Source: Pseudomonas sp. DC1.2
GTDB lineage: Bacteria > Pseudomonadota > Gammaproteobacteria > Pseudomonadales > Pseudomonadaceae
Direction of reading: 5' to 3'
Assembly (NCBI RefSeq): GCF_034351645.1
Contig: NZ_CP133782.1
Coordinates: 4,593,001 to 4,657,000, forward strand
DNA length: 64,000 nucleotides
Shown here: positions 55,737-64,000 of the stretch, piece after piece
Numbering within the stretch: position 1 is the stretch's first letter
How the letters are laid out: each line of letters begins with the position of its first letter
The notes under the pieces: generated by a model
Database searches by the model: none
What the model saw: the letters and a program-made list of their open reading frames with translations, nothing else
What the model was told of the DNA's origin: nothing
Made by a program: the position numbers and the translations under genes

Positions 55737-56546
55737 ATGCACAAGCTCTCGCCTCGCATCGACTGGTTTTACCGGGCGCCTGACGTGGGTGGGTTCCAGC
55801 GTTTCGAGGCGTTTTTCGCCGGTCATGGCTACGACCTTCACCGCCACGATACTTACGCCATCGGCCGCACCCTGGCCGGGGTCCAGCGTTTTCAGTACCG
55901 CGGCGGCTGGCGCCACAGCCTGCCAGGTGGCACGTTGGTGCTGCACCCGGACGAACTCCATGATGGCGAGGCGGGCACTGAGGACGGTTTCAAATACCGC
56001 ATGCTGTACGTAGAACCGGCGCTGATACAGCAGATGCTCGGCGGCCAGCCACTGCCGTTCATCAAGACGGGTCTGTCCACGGATCCACGTTTGTTGGCCG
56101 CCACCGATGTACTGCTGCGAAGTCTGGACGCCCCTCTTGAACCCTTGGAACAACAGGACGCGTTGTTCGACCTGGCACACGCCTTAAGTACCGTGTCCGG
56201 TGTGGTCGCCAAACGTCAGCGCTTCGACTATGTCGCTGCCGAGCGCGCACGGGAGTTTATCCACAGCGCTCTGGACCGCACCGTCACCCTTGAGGAACTG
56301 GCGCGACACAGCGGGCGGGATCGCTGGAGCCTGTCACGCGATTTCCGTCTGCTGTTCGGCACCAGTCCTTATCGATACCTGACCCTGCGTCGCCTCGACC
56401 TGGTCCGCTCGCTGCTGGTCCAGGGGCAGCCGCTGGTCAGCGCTGCGTTGATCGCCGGCTTCACCGATCAGAGCCATATGACCCGCCAATTTCGCAAAGC
56501 CTACGGCCTCTCGCCAGCGCGATGGATGAATATGCACCGCCGCTGA
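55737..56546 (+). CDS. AraC family transcriptional regulator
   Basis: 269 residues: an N-terminal AraC-type cupin sensor (about 20-130, with HDTYAIG and PGGTLVLHPDELHDGEAG) and a C-terminal pair of helix-turn-helix motifs (about 165-265, including LEELARHSGRDRWSLSRDF and GFTDQSHMTRQFRKAYG). In this branch regulators often control an adjacent LysE-type exporter; the LysE remnant 1 kb to the left may be its lost target (inference). The start at 55737 (MHKLSPRIDW) is chosen by family length. Confidence 0.85.
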   Translation: MHKLSPRIDWFYRAPDVGGFQRFEAFFAGHGYDLHRHDTYAIGRTLAGVQRFQYRGGWRHSLPGGTLVLHPDELHDGEAGTEDGFKYRMLYVEPALIQQMLGGQPLPFIKTGLSTDPRLLAATDVLLRSLDAPLEPLEQQDALFDLAHALSTVSGVVAKRQRFDYVAAERAREFIHSALDRTVTLEELARHSGRDRWSLSRDFRLLFGTSPYRYLTLRRLDLVRSLLVQGQPLVSAALIAGFTDQSHMTRQFRKAYGLSPARWMNMHRR

Positions 56547-56620
56547 ACCGCACAATCGTTCAAGAGTTACGCAGAAGCGCTCGCTATCTTGGGTCCGACA
56601 TCCACCCGCGGAGCGCCCTG

Positions 56621-56989
56621 ATGAACAGCTACAAAAGCCTGAACCTGGTACAGAAAACCAATCTGATTGAGCAACACTGGTCGCCTCGGGTCATCGCCGA
56701 AATGAACGACTATCAATTCAAGGTGGTGAAAATGCTGGGGGATTTCATCTGGCACGATCACCAGGAGACCGATGAGACTTTCATCGTCCTTGAAGGACAA
56801 CTGCGCATCGACTTTCGCGACGGTTACGTCCTGATCTGCGCGGGGGAAATGTATGTGGTAGCCCAAGGCGTCGAGCACAAACCGTTCGCAGAGCAGGAGG
56901 TAAAGCTGCTGCTGATCGAACCCAAAGGCGTCGTAAACACCGGTGGTCAAGGGGGCGAGCGCACGGCGCAAAACGACCTGTGGATTTGA
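56621..56989 (+). CDS. Cupin domain protein
   Basis: 122 residues with the small cupin motif HDHQETDETFIVLEGQLRI (about 45-63), metal-binding His and Glu, and a second motif GVEHKPFAEQEVKLLLIEP. Enzymatic role unknown. GGAG precedes the ATG 74 bases after the AraC gene, which could cotranscribe it. Confidence 0.82.
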   Translation: MNSYKSLNLVQKTNLIEQHWSPRVIAEMNDYQFKVVKMLGDFIWHDHQETDETFIVLEGQLRIDFRDGYVLICAGEMYVVAQGVEHKPFAEQEVKLLLIEPKGVVNTGGQGGERTAQNDLWI

Positions 56990-57102
56990 GTCCGTTGTGG
57001 CAATCGCCCCCCTGTCAGGCCTGAGCCCTGACACAATGATCGCCGTCCCGATGACCTGCCTTAACCGGCAGGCATCCGAAACAGCGCAGTTGCCGGCAGG
57101 CC

Positions 57103-57702
57103 CTATTCGCCCAGAACCTTGCCGTCCACCGGTTCACCGATCGTCAGGAAATGCCCGCCGGCAACATGGTGCAAAGTGCGCAGCGCATCCTGCCCATCGA
57201 AATGCCAGCGACCGTCGCCGAATACTCGTTCATCGGCATGAGCGGCAATGACTTCGCCCACAAACAGGTCGTATTGCTGCTGACTATGAGGCTCCGGCAA
57301 CAGCCGGCACTCCAGCCAGGCGACACACCCTTCCAGCAGCGGCGCGTCAATCAACTCGCCGCTGAAGGTCTGTAAACCATAAGCCTGGAACTTGTCCTGA
57401 TGTTGCTCCTGCGTCAACGCCAGCCCTGACGTCGAGCCAACGGTCTGCACAATATCGGCTTGCGCGGCGCAGGGCACGTTCAGCACAAACGTGCCGCAGG
57501 CTTCCAGGAGTTGCCGGGTCCAGGTGGACTTATCCAGCACCACGGCAATTTTCGGGGGATCAAAATCGAGGGGCATGGCCCAGGCCGCCGCCATGATATT
57601 GCGTTGGCCATCGTGGGCCGCGCTGACCAACACAGTCGGTCCGTGATTGAGCAAGCGATAGGCCTTGGACAAAGGAACCGGACGGCGATGAGAAACGGTC
57701 AT
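57103..57702 (-). CDS. Flavin reductase-like protein (FMN-binding split barrel)
   Basis: 199 residues with the split-barrel opening PVPLSKAYRLLNHGPTVLVSAA and the NIMAAAWAMPLDFDPPKIAVV segment (about 40-60) that binds FMN. These proteins reduce flavin with NAD(P)H or bind it for a partner oxygenase; no partner is adjacent. The start at 57702 follows GGAG. Confidence 0.85.
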   Translation of the reverse strand: MTVSHRRPVPLSKAYRLLNHGPTVLVSAAHDGQRNIMAAAWAMPLDFDPPKIAVVLDKSTWTRQLLEACGTFVLNVPCAAQADIVQTVGSTSGLALTQEQHQDKFQAYGLQTFSGELIDAPLLEGCVAWLECRLLPEPHSQQQYDLFVGEVIAAHADERVFGDGRWHFDGQDALRTLHHVAGGHFLTIGEPVDGKVLGE

Positions 57703-57756
57703 GGGGGTCTGCTCCAGCACAAAATGCCGATTGTAGCGGGATTCAGTTGACGCGCC

Positions 57757-59073
57757 TTATGTCGCCAACTGGTTAGCAAACTGCCCTACCGCGCTCACCA
57801 CTTTCTGCGCACCGTCGCGGATCTCGACGATCACCGTGCCGGCCTCTGCCGCCAGCGACAGTCCCTGCTCAGCCTGGAGTTTCCCGTCAGTCATCAGGGC
57901 CACGGCGTTGCGCGCCATGTCCTGATTCTGGCGCACCACTACGACAATTTCATCGGTGGCCTGGCTGGTACGCGATGCCAGTTGCCGGACTTCGTCGGCC
58001 ACCACGGCAAAACCTCGGCCCTGCTCACCGGCCCGGGCGGCTTCAATAGCGGCGTTGAGGGCCAATAGATTGGTTTGTTCAGCAATGCCGCTGATGGTCT
58101 TGACGATGGTACCGATCACCAGTGACTGCTCGTTCAGCGCCTCGATGCCTTCGCCGGCAGTTTGCATATGCTTGGCAAGGTCACGCATTACGTCCACCGC
58201 CTGAGTCACCACGGCCGTACCGCGCTGAGCGCTGTTATCGGTTTGCAGCGAGGTGCTGTAGGCAATGTTGGCCGCGTCCGCAACGGCCTGCTCCTGGTTA
58301 ACCTGGTCGGTGATCACTGTGGCGAATTTCACCACTTTGTAGAGTGTGTTGTTGGCATCCAACACGGGGTTGTAAGACGCCTCCAGCCAGACCACACGGC
58401 CATGGCTGTCGATACGTTTGAAACGGCCTGCCACAAACTCACCGTTGTTTAGACGGCGCCAGAAGTTCTGATACTCCGCGCTGTTGTATTCATGCGCCTC
58501 ACAAAACGTGCGGTGATGCTTGCCCTGGATTTGTCCCAGGTTGTAACCCATCGCGTTGAGAAACCGTTCGTTGGCACTCAGCACGTTGCCATTGAGGTCG
58601 AACTCGATCACCGCCGTCGAACGCACCAGTGCGCCGATCAGGTTCTCGTGTTCGCGGGAGGCCTCAATGGTGCGAGTCAGGTCGCTGGCGCAAATCGAGA
58701 AGTGTCGGATCCGACCGTCCGAAGATCGCACCGGCTGCACAATTGAACGCAGCCAGGCCTCAGCGCCATTACCACGCAGCAAGCGCACGGCACCGGCAAA
58801 ATGCTCGCCACGGCTCAGTGCGGCTTTGAACCGCTTATGGAATTCGTCCGACTTCACGTGCGCCGGAACGATGTCATCGATCGCACGGCCAATCAGGTCG
58901 TTGCTTTTGTAAAACATCTCGCCGAGGAAATTCTGATTGACTGATTGAATTCGCCCATCGGGGTCTAGCGTCAGAAACAGCATCTCGCTTTCCAGGCTTT
59001 CCTTGACTTGCTGAAGGCTGGAGAGTTCTTCGCGAAGAGCTGACAGCTCCTGCTTCAAGCGTTTGTTGAACAT
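57757..59073 (-). CDS. Soluble PAS-PAS methyl-accepting chemotaxis protein (BdlA/Aer-like)
   Basis: 438 residues without membrane segments: a short coiled coil (5-32), PAS domain 1 (about 35-140), PAS domain 2 (about 150-260, with the [20 protein letters not shown] region; here named in part only), and an MCP signalling domain with [20 protein letters not shown] near 335. The same architecture occurs in BdlA of P. aeruginosa and Aer-type receptors that sense redox state or oxygen through haem or FAD. Which cofactor binds here is unknown. ATG at 59073 is chosen over a GTG three codons earlier. Confidence 0.87.
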   Translation of the reverse strand: MFNKRLKQELSALREELSSLQQVKESLESEMLFLTLDPDGRIQSVNQNFLGEMFYKSNDLIGRAIDDIVPAHVKSDEFHKRFKAALSRGEHFAGAVRLLRGNGAEAWLRSIVQPVRSSDGRIRHFSICASDLTRTIEASREHENLIGALVRSTAVIEFDLNGNVLSANERFLNAMGYNLGQIQGKHHRTFCEAHEYNSAEYQNFWRRLNNGEFVAGRFKRIDSHGRVVWLEASYNPVLDANNTLYKVVKFATVITDQVNQEQAVADAANIAYSTSLQTDNSAQRGTAVVTQAVDVMRDLAKHMQTAGEGIEALNEQSLVIGTIVKTISGIAEQTNLLALNAAIEAARAGEQGRGFAVVADEVRQLASRTSQATDEIVVVVRQNQDMARNAVALMTDGKLQAEQGLSLAAEAGTVIVEIRDGAQKVVSAVGQFANQLAT

Positions 59074-59320
59074 GGAAAGCACCGATGGGCAAGGTTAGAG
59101 AGCGATCTGACGATCTATAGCTAGCCATCGGCCTTCGGGATATTTTCTGAAGCGTGTTTCAGGCGAGTCCAGCAAAAAAGTGACGACGTGTCACAGGACG
59201 CTTACCAACACAGCTGGACTCGTTACAAAACCTACCGCTCTGGCACAACCAGATCAGGTATTCTCGGGGCAATTTGCAACAATATATTGCAGCGACACCT
59301 GCCCGCTAAGGAGCCCCCTT

Positions 59321-60691
59321 TTGGATTTATCGACCGCTGCCTGGATGGTTCACGACACCCGCTTAATTGTGTGCTGCCTGCTGGCGATCGCCACGATCAT
59401 CGTGTTGATCAGCGCCACCAAACTCCCGCCCTTTCTCTCGATTCTGATCGGCACGTTCATCGCCGGCGTCGGCGCCGGTCTGCCGCCCGAAGAGGTCGCC
59501 AAAGCCTTCAGCAAAGGAGCCGGAACCATTCTGGGTGAAGCCGGGATCATCATTGCCTTGGGTTCGATGCTCGGCGCCTTGATGGCCGAGTCCGGGGCCG
59601 CCGACCGCATCGCTTCGACCTTGCTCGGTCTGGGCAAAGGCAGGTCATTGCCGTGGGTTATGGCAGTGGTGGCGATGGTGATTGGTCTGCCGCTGTTTTT
59701 CGAAGTAGGGCTGGTGATGATGGTGCCGATCATCTTCGTCATGGCCCGTCGCTCGGGTCAGCCGTTGCTGAAGATCGCCATTCCAGCTTTGGCCGGGATG
59801 ACCACGTTGCACGCCTTGATGCCACCGCACCCAGGGCCGCTGATTGCGGTCAGTGCCTTGCACGCCGACCTCGGTCTGACTATGTTGCTGGGGTTCAGTA
59901 TTGCGATCCCGGCAGTGATTCTCGCGGGCCCGATCTACGGCAACTGGCTGTCCAAACGCATGCACGTCGACGAGCCGGCGGAACTCGGCGCGCTCTTCAG
60001 CGCCCCGCCCAAGGCCCCGCGTCAGCCAAGCTTCGGCGTGTCATTGCTGATTATTCTGCTGCCGGTGTTGTTGATGCTTGGCAGCACCTTGGCGAAAGTC
60101 GCGATGAGCCCGCAAAACAGTGTCGCCTTGACCCTGAGGTTTCTCGGAGAGCCACTGGTGGCGCTGGGCATTGCCGTAATGGCGGCGGTCATGTGCCTCG
60201 GCTGGGCCAACGGCATGTCGCGTGAAGCCGTCGGCGGCACGCTGCGTAAAAGCCTCGCGCCAATTGCCGTGTTGCTGCTGACGATCGGTGCCGGTGGCGG
60301 CCTGAAACAGACGCTGCTCGATGCCGGCGTCAGCCAAACCATCAGCAAAGTCGCCGAAGGCGCACACATGCCGTATCTGCTGCTCGCCTGGCTGATCGCC
60401 GTTGCGTTACGTCAGGCAACGGGGTCGGCGACGGTCGCGACCACCACCACCGCAGGGATCCTTGCGCCAATGATGGCAGGGCTAGCGGCGACTCAAAGCT
60501 CGCTGGCGGCACTGGCGATTGGCGCCGGCTCGGTGTTTTTCTGCCACGTCAACGATGCCGGGTTCTGGATGGTGCGCGAGTACTTCGGCTTGCAACTCAA
60601 ACAGACGATCTGGGTCTGGTCGATTCTGCAAACCATTGTCTCGGTAGTGGGGTTGGTGGGTACGCTGCTGTGGTGGCATTGGTTGACCTGA
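59321..60691 (+). CDS. GntP family gluconate/organic acid permease, TTG start
   Basis: 456 residues with about 12-14 membrane segments, typical of GntP/Gnt transporters (motif GLPLFFEVGLVMMVPI near 120, and HALMPPHPGPLIA near 160). They import gluconate or other sugar acids and hydroxy acids. The start is TTG at 59321, directly after TAAGGAG with 7-base spacing; the next ATG at 59345 has no ribosome site, and upstream ATG starts lie in a non-coding leader. No gluconate kinase is adjacent, so the substrate is open. Confidence 0.85.
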   Translation: MDLSTAAWMVHDTRLIVCCLLAIATIIVLISATKLPPFLSILIGTFIAGVGAGLPPEEVAKAFSKGAGTILGEAGIIIALGSMLGALMAESGAADRIASTLLGLGKGRSLPWVMAVVAMVIGLPLFFEVGLVMMVPIIFVMARRSGQPLLKIAIPALAGMTTLHALMPPHPGPLIAVSALHADLGLTMLLGFSIAIPAVILAGPIYGNWLSKRMHVDEPAELGALFSAPPKAPRQPSFGVSLLIILLPVLLMLGSTLAKVAMSPQNSVALTLRFLGEPLVALGIAVMAAVMCLGWANGMSREAVGGTLRKSLAPIAVLLLTIGAGGGLKQTLLDAGVSQTISKVAEGAHMPYLLLAWLIAVALRQATGSATVATTTTAGILAPMMAGLAATQSSLAALAIGAGSVFFCHVNDAGFWMVREYFGLQLKQTIWVWSILQTIVSVVGLVGTLLWWHWLT

Positions 60692-60714
60692 ACCGCAACG
60701 CTCGCACCGTATAA

Positions 60715-62028
60715 CTACAAACAGGGAGCCGCATGGCGGCTTTCGACCGTCGGCATGCGCGCGCCAAAATAGGCCGCGCTGCTGATGCCCACCGCGCCCA
60801 TCACCGCGCAGAAAATCACACAGATCCAAGGGCTCCACGGCATCAGGCCGATCAATAGCAACGGTGTGATACTGGCCCATGCGGCGTAGGCAATGTTGTA
60901 GGTGAACGAGATGCCAGAGACACGAATCCGCGCGGGGAACAAGCTGACCATCACCGACGGCACCGCGCCGACCACGCCGCAACACAAGCCGGCAATCGCG
61001 TAGGCCAGGCCGGTCCATTGGCCGCCAATAATCAGGCAGGTGTAGAGCGTGCCGACACCCAGTGGCAGCAGCAGGCTGTAAAGCATGACCGTGCGCCACG
61101 CGCCGATACGGTCGACCAGCAACCCGGCGAGCACGCAGCCAATGTTCAGGAACACAATGCCCAAGGCACTGAGGGCGAACGTGTGACTGGCGGTCATGCC
61201 GAAGGTTTTCTGCATCATGGTCGGGGTGATCACCACGAACACCACCACCGCCGACGTCAAGACGCAGGTCAGGAGCATGGCCGGCAACATCGCCAGCCGA
61301 TGTTCACGCAGTACCGTGCGCAGAGGCAATTCAACGGCGGCCTCACGCTGGGCCTGCATGGCCATGAAGACGGGGGTTTCACTGAGCAGGCGCCGCAGCC
61401 AGACACCCATCACACCCAATACGCCGCCCAGCAGGAACGGGTAACGCCAAGCGTAATCAAGGATGTCGGCCGGGGTAAACGCCTGCGCCAGAAAGGTCGC
61501 GGTCAAGGCGCCAATCAGGTAACCAAACGTCAGCCCCGCTTGCAGGAAACCGAGCGCATAACCGCGCCGCCCGGCCGGCGCGTGCTCGGCAACAAACACC
61601 CAGGCGCTGGGGACTTCACCGCCCACCGCCGCCCCCTGGAGAATGCGCAGGGCCAGCAGTAACAGCGGTGCGAAATATCCTATCTGGGCGTAAGTCGGCA
61701 TGATGCCGATCAGCAGGCACGGCAGCGCCATCATCAGAATGCTCAGGCTGAAGACCTTCTTGCGCCCTAGCCTGTCGGCAAAATGCGCCATCAGAATCCC
61801 GCCCAGTGGGCGTGCCAGATAGCCGGTGACGAAAATCCCGAAGCTTTGCAGCAAACGCAACCACTCGGGCATGTCCGGGGGGAAAAACAGCTGGCTAAGG
61901 GTGAGGGCGAAAAACACGAAGATGATGAAATCGTAAATTTCCAGCGCCCCGCCAAGGGCCGCGAGGCCCAAGGTCTTGTAATCCGAGCGGGTGAACGGCG
62001 CGGGGCTCGTATCGGTGTTAGCAGTCAT
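60715..62028 (-). CDS. MFS metabolite:H+ symporter
   Basis: 437 residues, twelve membrane segments, with the loop motif GGILMAHFADRLGRKKVF (about 70-87) typical of the major facilitator superfamily and the sugar/metabolite symporter (KgtP/ProP-like) branch. It is convergent with the GntP gene (gap 23 bases) and divergent from the AtoE-type gene. The substrate is unknown; organic acids or osmolytes are likely. Confidence 0.85.
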   Translation of the reverse strand: MTANTDTSPAPFTRSDYKTLGLAALGGALEIYDFIIFVFFALTLSQLFFPPDMPEWLRLLQSFGIFVTGYLARPLGGILMAHFADRLGRKKVFSLSILMMALPCLLIGIMPTYAQIGYFAPLLLLALRILQGAAVGGEVPSAWVFVAEHAPAGRRGYALGFLQAGLTFGYLIGALTATFLAQAFTPADILDYAWRYPFLLGGVLGVMGVWLRRLLSETPVFMAMQAQREAAVELPLRTVLREHRLAMLPAMLLTCVLTSAVVVFVVITPTMMQKTFGMTASHTFALSALGIVFLNIGCVLAGLLVDRIGAWRTVMLYSLLLPLGVGTLYTCLIIGGQWTGLAYAIAGLCCGVVGAVPSVMVSLFPARIRVSGISFTYNIAYAAWASITPLLLIGLMPWSPWICVIFCAVMGAVGISSAAYFGARMPTVESRHAAPCL

Positions 62029-62229
62029 GAAAAGAACTCTGGCACAGGCAAAAACCAAGGCGCACATGGTCTACGCAAATGCGATGCTGGACAACCCGTT
62101 AGACCATAGTCACGGATTCGAAAAACAGCGTCACAAAACCGGGGCGATTGATTTACTGTTGGCGCTTGACCAGACGGGCCTTTGCGGCCCTGAACATGAC
62201 AATAATCATAAAAATCCGGAGTATCCCCC

Positions 62230-63648
62230 GTGGCCGCTGATATCGACGATAGCCGCTATGCCCGCTTTGCCCTGCGCTGTTCAAGTTTTGCCGAACGCTG
62301 GTTCCCCGACTCCTGGGTATTCGCCGCACTGGCGGTGATTATCGTCGCCGTGGCAACCCTGGCCATGGGCGCCAAACCCACTGACGCAGCGATGGCCTTC
62401 GGTGATGGGTTCTGGAGCCTGATCCCGTTCACCATGCAGATGGCCTTTGTGGTGATCGGCGGTTATGTGGTGGCCAGTTCGCCACCGGCGGTGAAGCTGA
62501 TCGATCGCTTGGCGCGGCTGCCGAAAAACGGTCGTTCAGCCGTGGCGTGGGTAGCGTTGATTTCGATGGTCGCCTCGTTGCTGAACTGGGGACTGTCGCT
62601 GGTGTTTGGCGGTTTGCTGGTGCGCGCCCTCGCCCGCCGCGTCGATCTGAAAATGGATTATCGCGCGGCCGGTGCGGCGGCGTATCTGGGCCTTGGGGCG
62701 GTGTGGGCGTTGGGGCTCTCCTCGTCCGCCGCGCAGTTGCAAGCCAACCCCGCCAGCCTGCCGCCGTCGATTCTGTCGATCACCGGGGTAATTCCGTTCA
62801 CTCAAACGATCTTTCTCTGGCAGTCCGGCGTGCTGTTGCTCGCGCTGATCGTGGTCTCGCTGATCATCGCCTACGCCACCGCCCCCGGCCCGAATACCGC
62901 ACGTGATGCCGAAGCCTGCGGCATTGACCCGAGTTTCAACCTGCCGCCACTGCAACCGCGCACACGACCCGGCGAATGGCTGGAACACAGCCCATTGCTG
63001 ACGATTCTTCTGGTGCTACTGGCGGCCGGCTGGCTGTTCCATGAGTTCTCGACCAAACCGGCAATCAGTGCGATTTCCGGGCTCAATACCTATAACTTTC
63101 TGTTCCTGATGCTCGGCGCCCTGCTGCACTGGCGCCCTCGCAGCTTTCTCGACGCGGTCTCCCGTGCCGTGCCGACCACCACCGGGGTGCTGATCCAGTT
63201 TCCACTGTACGGCTCGATTGCTGCGCTCATGACCACCGTCAAAGGCACTGACGCTCAGACGCTGGCCCACCACATCTCGACCTTTTTCGTACAAATCGCG
63301 TCACACGACACCTATGCCCTACTGATGGGCGTGTACTCAGCGATCCTCGGCTTCTTCATACCGTCCGGCGGGGGCAAGTGGATCATTGAAGCGCCCTACG
63401 TGATGCAAGTGGCCACCGACCTGAAGTACCACTTGGGCTGGGCCGTGCAGATCTACAACGCCGCCGAAGCCCTGCCGAACCTTATCAACCCGTTCTACAT
63501 GCTGCCGCTGCTGGGCGTACTCGGGTTGAAGGCGCGTGATTTGATCGGGTTTTCGTTTGTGCAGTTGCTGGTGCATACGCCGCTGGTGCTGTTTCTGCTG
63601 TGGGCGCTGGGCAAGACCCTGACGTATATGCCGCCGGTCATGCCGTAA
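62230..63648 (+). CDS. Short-chain fatty acid transporter (AtoE family)
   Basis: 472 residues with about 12 membrane segments and the family's PSGGGKWIIEAPYVMQVA segment (about 377-394). AtoE family members take up short-chain fatty acids such as acetoacetate or butyrate. GTG start at 62230 follows CCGGAG. It forms a carbon-source transporter group with the MFS and GntP genes beside it, but no catabolic genes adjoin. Confidence 0.88.
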   Translation: MAADIDDSRYARFALRCSSFAERWFPDSWVFAALAVIIVAVATLAMGAKPTDAAMAFGDGFWSLIPFTMQMAFVVIGGYVVASSPPAVKLIDRLARLPKNGRSAVAWVALISMVASLLNWGLSLVFGGLLVRALARRVDLKMDYRAAGAAAYLGLGAVWALGLSSSAAQLQANPASLPPSILSITGVIPFTQTIFLWQSGVLLLALIVVSLIIAYATAPGPNTARDAEACGIDPSFNLPPLQPRTRPGEWLEHSPLLTILLVLLAAGWLFHEFSTKPAISAISGLNTYNFLFLMLGALLHWRPRSFLDAVSRAVPTTTGVLIQFPLYGSIAALMTTVKGTDAQTLAHHISTFFVQIASHDTYALLMGVYSAILGFFIPSGGGKWIIEAPYVMQVATDLKYHLGWAVQIYNAAEALPNLINPFYMLPLLGVLGLKARDLIGFSFVQLLVHTPLVLFLLWALGKTLTYMPPVMP

Positions 63649-63688
63649 AGTGCCAGGCGCTCATTCGCCAGCCAATCAGCGCCTGTTT

Positions 63689-63718
63689 TGTGCCGAGCGC
63701 GTGTGCGCCCTCGGCACA
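63689..63718. repeat. Hairpin after the AtoE-type gene
   Basis: TGTGCCGAG-(12 bases)-CTCGGCACA, 41 bases behind the stop codon, without a T-run. A possible weak terminator or RNA 3'-end stabiliser. Confidence 0.45.
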
Positions 63719-63838
63719 GGTTCTGTATCAACCATACGACTGCGGATCAGGGCCGACCTCGTGTAACCTCCCCGTCACATCGCGCTGCTAGCGTCCCGCC
63801 GAAACACACTGCAACAATTTCGTGAAAAAGGAATTGGA

Positions 63839-64000
63839 ATGAACGACGACAAAGACGGAAACGACATCCCCTCCCCCGAAGTCGGTCAACCCACCGATAC
63901 CAGCCGTCGCCGCTTTCTGGGCGGCGTGGCGGTACTGGGTGTTGGCGCAACCCTGAGTGCCTGCGGAAATCAGGGCAACGAGCCCGGCAAACCGGTGGAG
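63839..64000 (+). CDS. Tat-exported lipoprotein, N-terminal fragment
   Basis: 54 codons from ATG 63839 to the window edge. After a hydrophilic stretch it carries a twin-arginine motif SRRRFLGG (about 22-29), a hydrophobic core VAVLGVGATLSAC and a lipobox (Cys42). AAAGGAA precedes the ATG. The sequence opening resembles pseudomonad acid phosphatase/phospholipase C-type AcpA proteins as I recall, but the diagnostic part is outside the window, so the enzyme class is uncertain. Confidence 0.7.
   Translation, partial: MNDDKDGNDIPSPEVGQPTDTSRRRFLGGVAVLGVGATLSACGNQGNEPGKPVE

Overview
The window looks like the chromosome of a Pseudomonas, most likely of the fluorescens group. It is GC-rich, carries REP/REPIN palindromes of the fluorescens type, and its gene order from mqo to ychF (mqo, hpt, upp-uraA, hemH, MerR-phr, pagL, murI-moeB-prmC-prfA-hemA, TPR lipoprotein-lolB-ispE-tRNA-Gln-prs-rplY-pth-ychF) matches, from memory, the PA4640-PA4673 block of P. 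aeruginosa. Most of the window is core chromosome.

Layout. 1-11.6 kb: a DUF1302 outer-membrane protein cut by the window start, a medium-chain acyl-CoA ligase, a LysE exporter, a 2-hydroxyacid dehydrogenase, rsmC, a TMEM165/GDT1 transporter behind a probable manganese (yybP-ykoY) riboswitch, a secreted M48 protease, an SRAP protein with altered active-site residues, two small zinc-ribbon/DUF2007 genes and an acyltransferase. 11.7-13.6 kb: a complete group IIC intron with its reverse transcriptase/maturase, sitting directly behind the terminator of a YajG-like lipoprotein gene. 13.7-22.8 kb: mqo, PA4642-like gene, hpt, upp-uraA, hemH and a TIGR01777 epimerase-like gene.

22.9-33.1 kb is the most interesting part: a probable light/photo-oxidative-stress regulon. 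A MerR regulator of the LitR/CarH type that lacks the cobalamin-binding motif lies in a tightly overlapping operon with a DUF523-DUF1722 protein, a DNA photolyase, an NTF2-like protein, an SDR, a flavoprotein, a DUF1365 protein, a cyclopropane-synthase-like methyltransferase and a DUF2878 membrane protein. Two copies of TRTACA-N12-TGTACA overlap the promoter of this operon, and a third, one-mismatch copy lies before the neighbouring renalase-like flavoprotein/Trp-rich protein pair. I infer one circuit coupling light sensing, DNA photorepair and modification of unsaturated membrane lipids.

33.2-45.7 kb: pagL, then the murI-moeB-prmC-prfA-hemA operon, and divergently the lolB-ispE-tRNA-Gln-prs-rplY-pth-ychF housekeeping group. 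45.7-64 kb: more variable genes, comprising MFS and GntP permeases, two chemoreceptors, tRNA-Met, a lipid-anchored gamma-glutamyltransferase, a quinone oxidoreductase, a molbindin, a LysE pseudogene remnant, an HTH/DUF2975 pair, AraC, cupin and flavin reductase genes, an AtoE-type transporter, and the start of a Tat-exported lipoprotein at the window end.
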